From contig CAYTTQ010000003.1 of assembly GCA_964440795.1 (NCBI GenBank), positions 17,763-81,762 of the forward strand: a stretch of DNA of 64,000 bases, written 5' to 3'. Positions 29,578-38,014 of this stretch are shown piece after piece (position 1 is the stretch's first letter; every line of letters begins with the position of its first letter). This stretch comes from C00003060 sp964440795 (lineage in GTDB: Bacteria > Desulfobacterota > Desulfobacteria > Desulfobacterales > C00003060). Both the position numbers and the translations under genes were made by a program. A model generated the notes under the pieces. It was given only the letters and a program-made list of their open reading frames with translations, was not told the origin of the DNA and did no database searches.

Positions 29578-30297
29578 TTACACGTCTTGTGAGAGGGCGC
29601 CTTCCTTGGCCAAGGCGATGAAATGGGCAATGTCGATTTCCTTGGGACACACATAACTGCAAGCGCGGGCCGTTCTGCACCGAGGGGACCCCGTTTCACC
29701 GTATAAGACCTTCAGCCGATCTTTCTTGGCCGTTTCTCGAGGATCCATGACCCGAACAATATTGACCAGCACGGCGTTGGGCCCCAGGTAATTCTTTTGG
29801 GTAACACAGGCGGCGGCACAACAGAAACAGTTAATGCATCGGGTGGCTTCAACGTATTGGTTCAATCGTTGCGGCGAAATGCGATATTCGTCCCCTTCCG
29901 GATGGGTGGGGGCGGGAGCCATGATGTACGGTTTGGCTTCGTGGACCCGTTCGTAGGCTCTTTCCAGGTCTACGACAAGATCCCGTATGAGCGGGGCCAC
30001 CGTCAGCGGCTCGACCTCGAATACCCGGGTTTGAAATATTTCAACGGCCCGCTCTACCAGAAGTTCGCATGTGAGAAGTGGTTTTCCGTTTATTTTCATC
30101 CCGCAGGTGCCGCACTGGGCGTGTTCACATGAAGAACTCCACGCCAAGGTAGCGTCCTGCTCGTCATTGATCTTTCGAAACAGGTCTACAAAGCGCAAAA
30201 TCCCGCCCACTCTCAGTTCGTACGGCTGTATCCACGACCGGCCCGTATCCGGGTCATAACGGCTGACTTTCAATGTAATGTCATATTCACGGGACAT
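29578..30297 (-). CDS. sdhB: Succinate dehydrogenase/fumarate reductase iron-sulfur subunit
   Basis: A 239-residue Fe-S subunit that passes electrons between the flavoprotein and membrane quinone. An N-terminal plant-type ferredoxin domain has C-E-H-A-Q-C-G-T-C-G and a later C (2Fe-2S). The C-terminal part has C-I-N-C-F-C-C-A-A-C and C-R-T-A-R-A-C-S-Y-V-C-P for the 4Fe-4S and 3Fe-4S clusters. The ATG has AGGAG upstream. It is the last gene of the sdhCD-sdhA-sdhB unit. Direction (succinate oxidation or fumarate reduction) cannot be told from sequence. Confidence 0.95.
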   Translation of the reverse strand: MSREYDITLKVSRYDPDTGRSWIQPYELRVGGILRFVDLFRKINDEQDATLAWSSSCEHAQCGTCGMKINGKPLLTCELLVERAVEIFQTRVFEVEPLTVAPLIRDLVVDLERAYERVHEAKPYIMAPAPTHPEGDEYRISPQRLNQYVEATRCINCFCCAAACVTQKNYLGPNAVLVNIVRVMDPRETAKKDRLKVLYGETGSPRCRTARACSYVCPKEIDIAHFIALAKEGALSQDV

Positions 30298-30366
30298 GGC
30301 CCCATCTCCTTATCGACAGACACCCTTTTTTCGAAGGGACGCCGGATCCCGGCAGTCGGTGCCTTC

Positions 30367-32172
30367 TTAGTACTTCCTTTCAATTATCCCGAATTTTTCC
30401 GCGTCCCCCCCCCCCGCCTCGTGAATACTCATGTCAATGGGCCGGCGGTCGAGTGTGACCTTTCCGTATTCCGTCATGAAGGCGAGGGTGTGATAGTGGA
30501 ATTCCGGGTTTCGTTCGGGATAGTCCTCTCTGTAGTGTCCCCCCCGGGACTCCTTTCTGGCGAGGGCGGATTGAGCGATGACCATAGACACGTCCAGCAA
30601 GTGGTTCAACTCCCAAAACTGAATGAGTTCCTGATTCATGGTCAGAGATTGGGAATGCATCGGCATCCGACCAGCTCTGGACTTAAGTTCCGTGAGCACG
30701 CTCACCGCCGTTTGCAGCCCCTTCGCCGTTCGGAACACGCCCACATTTTCCATCATGATTTGACGCAATTCATTTCGAATTCTGGCGTAGTTTTCTTTCC
30801 CCTTGGCAGCAAAATAGGCTGAGAACTGAGAAAAAACGCGGGCTCCCGCGTCTTTGGGAAGGGAGGATGGGGGAAAGTCGGCGTCGGATAAGTACTGCGT
30901 TACTTGCTCACCCACGACCTTGCCCATGGTAATGAGTTCAAGAAGAGAGTTGGTGCCCAATCGGTTGTGCCCGTGGAGGCTGGCCGCAGCGAATTCACCA
31001 CAGGCATACAGTCCGGGAACCGTCTCCGTGGCATTTGTATGGATTTCTCCCAAGAGGTTTGTGGGCGCTCCCCCCATCTGGTAATGGGCTGTCGGGGTCA
31101 CCGGGCAGAGCTCACACTGGGGATCCACATTGACGAATTTTTTAAAGAAGCCACATACTTCTTGGATCTTGGTCCGGTGAACGTGTTCAGGGATATGTTT
31201 CAAATCAAGCCATACGTGGGGTAGCTTGTGGTCGCCGTGCATGCACCCCCTGCCTTCTTGGATTTCTTTCATAATGCAGCGGGAGACGAGATCTCTCGGC
31301 GCCAGGTCTTTTGCCGTAGGGGCATAGCGGGCCATAAACGGTTCGCCTTCCGCGTTTCTGAGTATTGCGCCTTCCCCCCTAAGCGCTTCGCTGGCCAGGA
31401 TGCCCGGACCGACAATGCCGGTGGGGTGAAACTGAACCGCTTCCACATCCATCACGGGCAGGCCCGCTTCCAGGATCAGGGCCAGGCCATCCCCCGTATT
31501 TTGTTTGCAGTTGGTACTGACCTGGTACATGCGGGTCTTTCCCCCGGTGGCCATGACCGTGGCTTTGGCCAAGATGGCGACAAATTTTCCGCTCGCCTCC
31601 ATAAAGGCAACGGCCCCGATACACCGGCCCTCGTGAAAGAGGAGCTCCGTCGCCAAACTCTGGTTCAAAAAACTGACTTCGTGTTTCAAGGCTTCACCCC
31701 AGAGGGTGTCCATAATGCCTTTGCCGGTGCGATCGGCCTCATAACAAGCGCGAAATGCCTTGACTCGGCCGAAATCCAGCATGTGGCCCCCAAAGGGCCT
31801 CTTAGCGATGCGACCTCCCTCCGTACGGCTGAAATGCATACCCCGTCTTTCCAGCCATACGATTTGTGACCATGCGGATTCGCAAACCTGCCGAATAATA
31901 TTTTGGTCCGCCGAGCAGTCCGAGCCTTTCCAGGTGTCGAACATATGGTAAACAACCTTGTCTACCGGGTCTTTGGGATCCACGGCCGCCACGCCCCCTT
32001 GGGCGGTGGAGGTGTGTGATTTTTGAGGGCTATGCACTTTTGTCAGGGCGACAATGCTCGTCCCCGGGCGATTCTCGCATATGGCCGCGGCGCATCTCAG
32101 TCCCGCCCCGCCGGCACCCACGATGAGTACGTCCGGTCTTAGTACGGAATCAATTTTGAATCGTGAGGTCAA
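30367..32172 (-). CDS. sdhA: Succinate dehydrogenase/fumarate reductase flavoprotein subunit
   Basis: The catalytic subunit, 601 residues, with covalent FAD. It shows the dinucleotide-binding start V-L-I-V-G-A-G-G-A-G-L-R, the FAD-attachment region H-T-S-T-A-Q-G-G-V, the substrate-site segment H-P-T-G-I-V-G and the active-site arginine region L-H-G-H-N-R-L-G-T-N-S-L. The start is TTG at 32172, with AAGGGAG seven bases upstream. It lies between the fused membrane anchor (12 bases) and sdhB. The complex supports anaerobic or sulfate-dependent respiration. Confidence 0.96.
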   Translation of the reverse strand: MTSRFKIDSVLRPDVLIVGAGGAGLRCAAAICENRPGTSIVALTKVHSPQKSHTSTAQGGVAAVDPKDPVDKVVYHMFDTWKGSDCSADQNIIRQVCESAWSQIVWLERRGMHFSRTEGGRIAKRPFGGHMLDFGRVKAFRACYEADRTGKGIMDTLWGEALKHEVSFLNQSLATELLFHEGRCIGAVAFMEASGKFVAILAKATVMATGGKTRMYQVSTNCKQNTGDGLALILEAGLPVMDVEAVQFHPTGIVGPGILASEALRGEGAILRNAEGEPFMARYAPTAKDLAPRDLVSRCIMKEIQEGRGCMHGDHKLPHVWLDLKHIPEHVHRTKIQEVCGFFKKFVNVDPQCELCPVTPTAHYQMGGAPTNLLGEIHTNATETVPGLYACGEFAAASLHGHNRLGTNSLLELITMGKVVGEQVTQYLSDADFPPSSLPKDAGARVFSQFSAYFAAKGKENYARIRNELRQIMMENVGVFRTAKGLQTAVSVLTELKSRAGRMPMHSQSLTMNQELIQFWELNHLLDVSMVIAQSALARKESRGGHYREDYPERNPEFHYHTLAFMTEYGKVTLDRRPIDMSIHEAGGGDAEKFGIIERKY

Positions 32173-32184
32173 GGCTTGGCTCCC

Positions 32185-33012
32185 TTACAGGCTCATGACA
32201 AGTTTGGCGCCGGCGTAGCCGGAAATCGACATGACCGCCGCCACTGCCAATCTTAGGGCGGCTCGCAGGTGTCTGTTTTCCGTGTAATCGCCGACGATGG
32301 TACTGATGCCGAATCCGGCGTGAAAGAAAACGATCAGGACGAAGGCCGAATCCATCGCCTTAATGCCGACATGGGAGACCCTGGCCAAGATGGTGTTGAC
32401 GTCATGGCCCGCCTGGTAAGTTAGGTGCATGAAAAAGAAATGCCCGGAAACCATGGGCAAAAGGAAGGCCCCGGAAATCCGTTGCAGCTTCCAGAGGGAG
32501 GCGTTTGCCGTGGGCCACAGTTTTCTCCAGACAACGAAAGCGGCCAGGAGGCCGGCGATGAAGACGACGAACCAAAAGAAGCCTGCCGACACCTGCTGGT
32601 CGCCCATGAGCATGAACACGCCCAGACTAAATACATAAAGGGCGCCCAACCCGACAACCCAGCGGATCATCTCGGTGTCATTCCTTACCCGGAAGACTTC
32701 GTATAAAATAAGTCTCCCCCCGTTAAACGCATGGAATATGACGGGAATCGCCAGCGTCCATTCCAGAAAAGCAAACAAGAAGTTGTTCAAAAAGTCCATT
32801 TTGGCGGCAAACTCCGCCGGGGTGTACAATCCGGACAAGGTGACGATATGAAAGAACATGAAGCCGACCACAGCCACACCGGAAATACGGTGCGCCCAGG
32901 TCATGACAGCCCCCCAGCCCCTCGCGGCGGCGTAATAAAAGAGCCTCTCCCGTAGGGCCAAGATCTTGGTTACGTAGGCCGCAAGGCCGCTTTGTTGTGC
33001 CCCTGTGTTCAT
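32185..33012 (-). CDS. Fused SdhC-SdhD-like cytochrome b membrane anchor
   Basis: A 275-residue membrane protein with about seven helices, replacing the usual separate SdhC and SdhD. Both halves carry the quinone/haem-site pattern: H-R-I-S-G-V-A-(x8)-H in the first and Q-R-I-S-G-A-F-(x8)-H in the second. The ATG at 33012 is chosen because GGAGTCC precedes it; an open frame to 33228 adds about 70 residues of non-membrane sequence that lies in the promoter region. It heads the sdh operon. The ISG repeat suggests an internal duplication or fusion; other sulfate reducers may have the same arrangement. Confidence 0.88.
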   Translation of the reverse strand: MNTGAQQSGLAAYVTKILALRERLFYYAAARGWGAVMTWAHRISGVAVVGFMFFHIVTLSGLYTPAEFAAKMDFLNNFLFAFLEWTLAIPVIFHAFNGGRLILYEVFRVRNDTEMIRWVVGLGALYVFSLGVFMLMGDQQVSAGFFWFVVFIAGLLAAFVVWRKLWPTANASLWKLQRISGAFLLPMVSGHFFFMHLTYQAGHDVNTILARVSHVGIKAMDSAFVLIVFFHAGFGISTIVGDYTENRHLRAALRLAVAAVMSISGYAGAKLVMSL

Positions 33013-33109
33013 CACGGACTCCGATTCGATTTTCCGGCCCCCGCTGTACATACCCCCCTCAGGATCCGCGGGGGTGGTAAGCCTTCTTTCCAGCGTACAT
33101 CCCGCAGAT

Positions 33110-33137
33110 TTCCTATCACGAACGCCGCCAATGTCAA
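33110..33137 (-). promoter_or_regulatory. Candidate sdh operon promoter
   Basis: TTGACA at 33137-33132 and a weaker TAGGAA at 33115-33110, with 16-base spacing, about 95 bases upstream of the fused sdhCD start. Called by pattern only. Confidence 0.35.
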
Positions 33138-33179
33138 CCATTACCCCGAACCCAAATCCACCGCTTGCCGCCCAAGGAG

Positions 33180-33209
33180 TTGACATTTTTCTTTGTTGTC
33201 TGTAATGAT
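33180..33209 (+). promoter_or_regulatory. Candidate promoter of the PilZ gene
   Basis: TTGACA at 33180-33185 and AATGAT at 33204-33209, spacing 18. It drives toward the PilZ gene at 33399. A sigma-54-like element at 33280-33295 is an alternative. Confidence 0.4.
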
Positions 33210-33398
33210 CGGCACGATAGGCTTGCAATCTCGCGATTTCACCATCATGGTTTTAGAGGCAAATCCGCCGGGGCGGTTTTGGCATAGCTTTTGTATGTTC
33301 ATGTCGGGGCGTCTTTTTGACAGCGTGACGCCATGGCGGGGGGCGATCGAGTGGGTAGCCGGCGGCCTTCCAGATGATGGGAAAGAAAGTCTTTGGTT

Positions 33399-33803
33399 AT
33401 GTCACAAACAGATTCAAAAGGAGAAAAAGCCCGACCGACGGGCGCGTGGCTCGACTTTCGAAGGAAGGTTGTCGATGGTCACGATGAGAAAAGACGGTAT
33501 CCGCGGCTTGAGTTCCATTGTCCGGTGAAAATACAAGGATTTGACGGCGTGCACAAGATTACGGATATCGGAATGGGCGGGGTGTTTGTAGAAATTAAAA
33601 ATGCGTCGCAGGTTAAAGTGGGTCAGGTACTGCAGCTGGCCGTGAAGTTTCCCACCGAGTATGAACCGACCAAGTTAAAGGCCCAAGTGGTCAACGTTAG
33701 GGACCGTGGGATCGGGTTCAAGTTTCTCGATCTTAGTCGAGAAAATCAAGAAGTCATACGAGTCTGTTTTAACACCTTCAAAGATACGATACCGATTACG
33801 TAA
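33399..33803 (+). CDS. Single-domain PilZ protein
   Basis: A 134-residue protein with a PilZ domain from about residue 30 to 125. The c-di-GMP motif R-R-Y-P-R (RxxxR) is present; the second motif reads D-I-G-M-G-G, with the usual Ser changed to Gly. It lies convergent to the MinD-like ATPase with seven bases between stops, so it belongs to the same neighbourhood but a different transcript. It is expected to bind c-di-GMP and to act as an adaptor, perhaps to the pathway of the adjacent operon. The start is the ATG at 33399 or two codons earlier. Confidence 0.85.
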   Translation: MSQTDSKGEKARPTGAWLDFRRKVVDGHDEKRRYPRLEFHCPVKIQGFDGVHKITDIGMGGVFVEIKNASQVKVGQVLQLAVKFPTEYEPTKLKAQVVNVRDRGIGFKFLDLSRENQEVIRVCFNTFKDTIPIT

Positions 33804-33810
33804 TCCCTTT

Positions 33811-34785
33811 TTAAAATAGCTTTTGGGGCACAACACGGGGGGGTCCGGTTAACTTGGCGTTGTTTCCGGTGAGGTTGGTAACGATGTCGTAGGTGTGAGC
33901 GACCGCCTCGCTCGATTTGTCCAGATTGAGAAAGGGGGTCATATTCGAAACGGCCCTTTCCAATTCCCTGTCGTATGCAATGCTGCCGAGATCGACGGAA
34001 TTGATCATCATATATTTTTCCGCCACTATCTGGACGATGCGTCCGGCATTCTTGTCTTTGTGAGACCGGACCATGTTGGTGATAATGGCCGGTTTGATCT
34101 TGTGCACTTCTTTCTTTACTGTTTCTCGGGTCTCTGTGCCGTCCGATTCCTCCACCGCCTGCAGTAAATCTTTTAAGGTTCGCATCTGGAGTTCGTTCTT
34201 CGGGTTCATGGCGGTATTGACCAGCGCTTGAAGGGAGGGATTTTGTCTGGAAAGCTGGACCAATCGTCGAAACACGGCATTTCGTATGAAGCCGTAGGCA
34301 TTCTGGATGGACGTCGGTTGAGGGGTTAAAACCAGAATCTTCCGGTGGGAGACGATAAAAAAGTCAAGAAAATGAAACGATGACCCCGCCCCCAAGTCGA
34401 GAATGACATAGTCCGAATCGAGCTTGAACAGGTTTTGAATAACCTTCACTTTCTGAGCGAATTGCAGATTTGCCAAAGAGAGGACTTCGCTGGCGCCGCA
34501 GATGAGACGCAGGTTCTCCATGTCCGAGTTTATGCAGATCTCTTCCAAAGAGGCGTGGCGTTTGGCCACAAAGTCCGCCAGATTGTGCCGGGGATTTTTG
34601 ATGCCCAACAGGGTATGCAGGTTCGCACCGCCAAGGTCTGCATCCACGAGAACGGTCCGTTTGCCCATTCGGGCCAACCAAAAGGCCAACAAAGCGGAAA
34701 CGACGCTTTTGCCCACCCCGCCCTTGCCGCCGCCGACGGCCCATAATTCCGGCCTCGCCTTTTTGCTGATGTATTTTTCGATGAT
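33811..34785 (-). CDS. MinD/FlhG-like ATPase with apparent AUC start codon
   Basis: A P-loop ATPase of the MinD/ParA/FlhG type, about 324 residues. It has deviant Walker A V-G-G-G-K-G-G-V-G-K-S (about residues 16-26), D-A-D-L-G-G-A-N and D-L-G-A-G, plus L-T-P-Q-P-T-S. The only usual start codon in frame is the GTG inside the P-loop (34716), which would destroy the ATP site. A perfect AAAGGAG (34797-34791) lies five bases before an in-frame AUC (34785), so I place the start there. The frame upstream is closed by the TAA of the preceding gene. It is probably the effector of a cell-positioning system, last in a four-gene operon. Confidence 0.85.
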   Translation of the reverse strand: MIEKYISKKARPELWAVGGGKGGVGKSVVSALLAFWLARMGKRTVLVDADLGGANLHTLLGIKNPRHNLADFVAKRHASLEEICINSDMENLRLICGASEVLSLANLQFAQKVKVIQNLFKLDSDYVILDLGAGSSFHFLDFFIVSHRKILVLTPQPTSIQNAYGFIRNAVFRRLVQLSRQNPSLQALVNTAMNPKNELQMRTLKDLLQAVEESDGTETRETVKKEVHKIKPAIITNMVRSHKDKNAGRIVQIVAEKYMMINSVDLGSIAYDRELERAVSNMTPFLNLDKSSEAVAHTYDIVTNLTGNNAKLTGPPRVVPQKLF

Positions 34786-34824
34786 ATCTTCTCCTTTGAG
34801 ATTTCGTGGGCCGAACCAAGAAGA

Positions 34825-36000
34825 TTAGGGCTTGATGTATGATTCCCACAAGCTCAAGATCAAGTTTTGCTCTCCATCACTTCCGGAACAATATTCGCTC
34901 AGCTGGGCTTGGGTATGGGGGTCCATCTCCTTAAACTGCAGTCCCAGGGCGACACTCGTTCCATTTTGCCCGGTTATTTCTTTGCCCCACACGATATTGC
35001 TTAGGATGTTCAGGCTTTCTCCGGCGTTGGACAGGCTCACTTGCAGCTTGGCCGTTGCTCCCACCAGTTCCCCCGGCGGGCCGCTTCGGTACGTATCACC
35101 GAGAACGAAACAGGTGCCCCCCACGGAAATATCTTCCGTGAACCCGTCGAAAACCAAGGGGGAATTATTGGGACCTTTAAAAAAGATTTTTATATTCGCC
35201 TTAGTAGGCAATTGGTGTCGCTTTGTCTTTCGTACGGCCGGCGAAGTATCAGTGCCCGGGGCCTGATCCTTTTCTTCGTAAAGGGCTTTAACCAGCGTTT
35301 CCAATTTGGGATACTCTTTGCAAATGCCTTGGAGCCGTTCGCTCGAGATCTTGACAAGTTCCGAATGCGTAATGGTTTCCACATCCGAGCAGGATCGTTT
35401 CTCTTGGTCAAAAGGATAAATCTTTCCGAAAAATTGATTTTCCACTAGGTCCGTGCTTGTCCCGTTGCCCTTGTCGGCGCTTTCCTCTGTCGGCGGATAT
35501 GTCGTTTCCTTGAGGACTCCGGAAACGACGAAATATAGATGATCCTCCAAATCTCCGCACTTCTTGATCCGTCGTTGTGCAGGGAAACGGACTCGGACCA
35601 GCTTCATCATGAAGGCAATCATTTCGGGGTATGTCATTTGGGTGATGAAGCCCTTCAACGGAAGGTCGTCCGACCCAATCCGCCTCAAGGTGGCATGGAA
35701 CCGGCGGGCTTTCTCATGGGATGGCGGGGCGAGACGCCACTCCAAGATTTTGGCCACCATGGCCTGAAGCATCATCCCCTGATCGGCAAAAAGTCGGCAG
35801 GCTTTGCGGTAAGCCCGGACAGCGGCGTCACTGTTTTTGGTGCCGGCCAACATATCTCCGTAAGTCCGATGGACACCGGGATTATTGGGAAAGATGGCCA
35901 GGGTGTTTTCAAAATCCTTCAACGAGTCAAAGGTTAATGACCCCTCAACGATTCGTTTGGCGATACTATCTTGGTTTTCCGTTGCCGCACGCATGTTCAC
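34825..36000 (-). CDS. TPR, cNMP-binding-like and PilZ domain protein
   Basis: A 391-residue protein of combined architecture. A helical TPR-like repeat (about 20-100) is followed by a cyclic-nucleotide-binding-like beta roll (about 120-240; L-Y-F-V-V-S-G-V-L). A C-terminal PilZ domain (about 260-370) has R-K-T-K-R (RxxxR) and E-D-I-S-V-G-G (DxSxxG), i.e. a full c-di-GMP site. The start is GTG at 36000 or ATG two codons later. It lies between an acidic coiled-coil gene and the MinD-like ATPase on one strand. I infer that it senses c-di-GMP and passes the signal to the ATPase. Confidence 0.8.
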   Translation of the reverse strand: MNMRAATENQDSIAKRIVEGSLTFDSLKDFENTLAIFPNNPGVHRTYGDMLAGTKNSDAAVRAYRKACRLFADQGMMLQAMVAKILEWRLAPPSHEKARRFHATLRRIGSDDLPLKGFITQMTYPEMIAFMMKLVRVRFPAQRRIKKCGDLEDHLYFVVSGVLKETTYPPTEESADKGNGTSTDLVENQFFGKIYPFDQEKRSCSDVETITHSELVKISSERLQGICKEYPKLETLVKALYEEKDQAPGTDTSPAVRKTKRHQLPTKANIKIFFKGPNNSPLVFDGFTEDISVGGTCFVLGDTYRSGPPGELVGATAKLQVSLSNAGESLNILSNIVWGKEITGQNGTSVALGLQFKEMDPHTQAQLSEYCSGSDGEQNLILSLWESYIKP

Positions 36001-36014
36001 GTTTTAATCCTCAA

Positions 36015-36806
36015 TCAATTCTGCTTGCCGTTGTTCAACGCGTCCACTAAGGCGTCGATGCGCTGGTTCATTATTTCCGCTTTTTTCTGTTGAAGTCGCA
36101 TCACCTCATAACAAGACTTGAGCTTTTTATCGTTGGCGAGCACCATCTTGCCGAGCTTTACCACCCGTTTTTCACTCAAATTGATCTGTTTTTGAAGGGT
36201 TTCTACCACTGCGGTTGACGCCCCGCCGGCTGTGTCTTCGTTAAACCCCTTAATCAAGTTTTCCAGATCTCCTCTTTCCTCATCGGAAAGCCCGCCGCCC
36301 TGAGTTTTTCCCACGCCGGGATCAGTAGCCTTTGGTGTTTCCGTCCCGGTGTCTCTCTTTGTTGGCGCTTCAGCCGCGGAAGGAGCCGGCTCCGTAGTCT
36401 CTTCGTCCGCCGGCTCTTCCAAGGTCAGGATGTCGTCTTCGGTTTCCTCTTCGGAATCGGTTTCTCCCGAGACCAGCGCTTCAAAGGCACGGGCGTCCGC
36501 ATCCGCCCCCTCCTCGTCACCAAGGCCTGCTCCCGGTGCCGAATCTCCGTCTTCGGGCGTTACATCGTCCGTCGACGTGTGCGAGGTAGACACTTCGACG
36601 GCCTCTTCCGGCGTTGATTCCGGTTCCGTAGCAATGGTGGCTGGTTCCGCTGTTTTGGCTTCGTCCGTTTCGGCAATCCCGTCAGGCTCAGATAGTGGGG
36701 CGGCGGAATCTTCCGGATCTTCCGGGGTGGCGTTCCCGGCCGCCACCAGTTCGTCCAGGGCCCGGTCCAGAGGTTCCTCGGCATTTATGTCTTGACTGGG
36801 GGTAAT
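36015..36806 (-). CDS. Acidic protein with C-terminal coiled coil and apparent AUU start
   Basis: A 263-residue protein. The first 165 residues are highly acidic and Pro/Thr/Ala-rich, likely disordered; residues about 180-260 form a helical coiled coil (S-E-K-R-V-V-K-L-G-K-M, M-N-Q-R-I-D-A-L-V). No ATG, GTG or TTG occurs in frame before the GTG at 36746, yet the reading frame extends 20 codons upstream to an AUU (36806) preceded by AAAGGAGGG eight bases away. I place the start there. It resembles the acidic cytoplasmic part of FimV/TspA-type proteins by composition only. Confidence 0.75.
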   Translation of the reverse strand: MTPSQDINAEEPLDRALDELVAAGNATPEDPEDSAAPLSEPDGIAETDEAKTAEPATIATEPESTPEEAVEVSTSHTSTDDVTPEDGDSAPGAGLGDEEGADADARAFEALVSGETDSEEETEDDILTLEEPADEETTEPAPSAAEAPTKRDTGTETPKATDPGVGKTQGGGLSDEERGDLENLIKGFNEDTAGGASTAVVETLQKQINLSEKRVVKLGKMVLANDKKLKSCYEVMRLQQKKAEIMNQRIDALVDALNNGKQN

Positions 36807-36846
36807 GGTCGTTCCCTCCTTTTTGCGGTATGACAGTAAGGGACGG

Positions 36847-37746
36847 TTATTTGAGCTTTTCTAGTTCATCCTCGATTTTGTTGTCCAGCCGGGCGATCTT
36901 ATCCTCGGTCGCCGAGTCCACATCCGGGAGACCGTTCTTAGACGGCACACCGTTCTTTTTGTAGACAAGCGTACAGAGCAACGCGACAATCATGGCGGAC
37001 AGCACAGTAAGCGCCCCCAACAGATAGACTTGCACAGGGGTGCCGGTGGGTGACGTATTCGCCACCTTCTCCCCCCTGCTTATTGTTTCAGCGGTATCCA
37101 CCGCAGATCGAGAATCCCGTTGAGGTGTCCCGGCCGGCTCGTTTGGTTTTAACGGTGTTTTTGTGCCGGTGCGTGCCGGTGGGATTTCAGACGCCGATGC
37201 TGTTTGAGACATCGATTTACGGGCGGTGTCAGTGCGCTGTCCTGTCTCCTCTGTCTTCCCTGGGGGCTCTTTACCTGCTGCGGTCTCGGGTAATGGTGGT
37301 TGGGTGTCCGCAACAGCGGATTCCAAGTTCCGAACAGCTGGATCTGCCGCCGATACATCTATGGGCCGGATGTCCAGGACCAATCGCGGCGGGTCAGACA
37401 GGCGTAAAGTGGTCAACTTGGGGAGAGGAAAAGCCAAGTGAATCTGTGCGGTCAAATTTTCGTCCTGTTTTTGGAACTGCAAATATTCTATCCGCTCCGT
37501 GGTTTCCCCCGGAATCTTTTCGGGGAGAACCGTGGAGGTGTTGGAAAACAGAACGGATATCTCCTTTTCACCGTTCAAAACCGGTTCTTCGTAAGTGGGA
37601 GCGGTATTGAATTCAAATACCAATCGGGTGTGGTCGTTATGTTCCCCGATTCGGATATATCGTAGTTCCGCGCCATCGGCCGAAAGGGTTAGGACGAAAA
37701 AAGCCAAGCTAAAACCGACTGTTCCCAGCACACTCTTTATCCACAT
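36847..37746 (-). CDS. AMIN-domain protein with C-terminal membrane anchor
   Basis: A 299-residue protein. A signal peptide (residues 1-26) is followed by an AMIN-like beta domain (about 27-135; L-R-Y-I-R-I-G-E, T-R-L-V-F-E-F, R-L-V-L-D-I-R-P), a Pro/Thr-rich linker, a membrane helix (about 240-262) and a short cytoplasmic coiled coil (A-R-L-D-N-K-I-E-D-E-L). AMIN domains bring proteins to septa, poles or type IV pilus secretins by binding peptidoglycan. It is the first gene of the operon with the acidic, PilZ and MinD-like proteins. Together they may be a split FimV-like landmark. Confidence 0.82.
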   Translation of the reverse strand: MWIKSVLGTVGFSLAFFVLTLSADGAELRYIRIGEHNDHTRLVFEFNTAPTYEEPVLNGEKEISVLFSNTSTVLPEKIPGETTERIEYLQFQKQDENLTAQIHLAFPLPKLTTLRLSDPPRLVLDIRPIDVSAADPAVRNLESAVADTQPPLPETAAGKEPPGKTEETGQRTDTARKSMSQTASASEIPPARTGTKTPLKPNEPAGTPQRDSRSAVDTAETISRGEKVANTSPTGTPVQVYLLGALTVLSAMIVALLCTLVYKKNGVPSKNGLPDVDSATEDKIARLDNKIEDELEKLK

Positions 37747-38014
37747 ATCATCTCACTCCTGCCGGTGACCCGGCAAATGACCTCAGCACGCTGTGCAATA
37801 TATTCAAGATCCGTACCAAGTCTATGCTAAATCTCTGACGCCGTTGCGGTATCGACGCAGTCTATAATCAGGGGTGATTTGAATCGATATTAGCTATTTG
37901 ACCTATGGCGGAAAGCATAAGAAAATAACTAAAGGTCCAATCAGTCGGAAATGAACGAAACATCAATTAGGGCCTTGGCTAAACGGGCCAGGCAAGCGGA
38001 TAAGGAGGCGGTCT

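Larger units (their letters stand above)
33013..33398. other. Divergent intergenic region between sdh operon and pilZ
   Basis: About 386 bases with no gene. On the minus strand a TTGACA (33137-33132) with TAGGAA (33115-33110) is a candidate sdh promoter. On the plus strand TTGACA (33180-33185) with AATGAT (33204-33209) at 18 bases is a candidate promoter for the PilZ gene. A near-match to a sigma-54 site (TGGCATAGCTTTTGTA, 33280-33295, with -12 GT in place of GC) also lies ahead of pilZ. Confidence 0.45.

Noticed and set aside
33012..33228. Extended N-terminus of the SdhCD anchor
   Set aside because: The added 72 residues are not membrane-like, cross the promoter region, and the ATG at 33012 has a good ribosome site.
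34364..34849. Overlapping 161-residue minus-strand frame with an ATG near the MinD-like start
   Set aside because: It reads the P-loop DNA in the wrong frame, giving a basic low-complexity product; a frameshift joining it to the ATPase is less simple than an AUC start.
36349..36795. Long plus-strand Ser/Ala-rich open frame
   Set aside because: It is the antisense of the low-complexity acidic gene; its composition mirrors that gene and it has no ribosome site.
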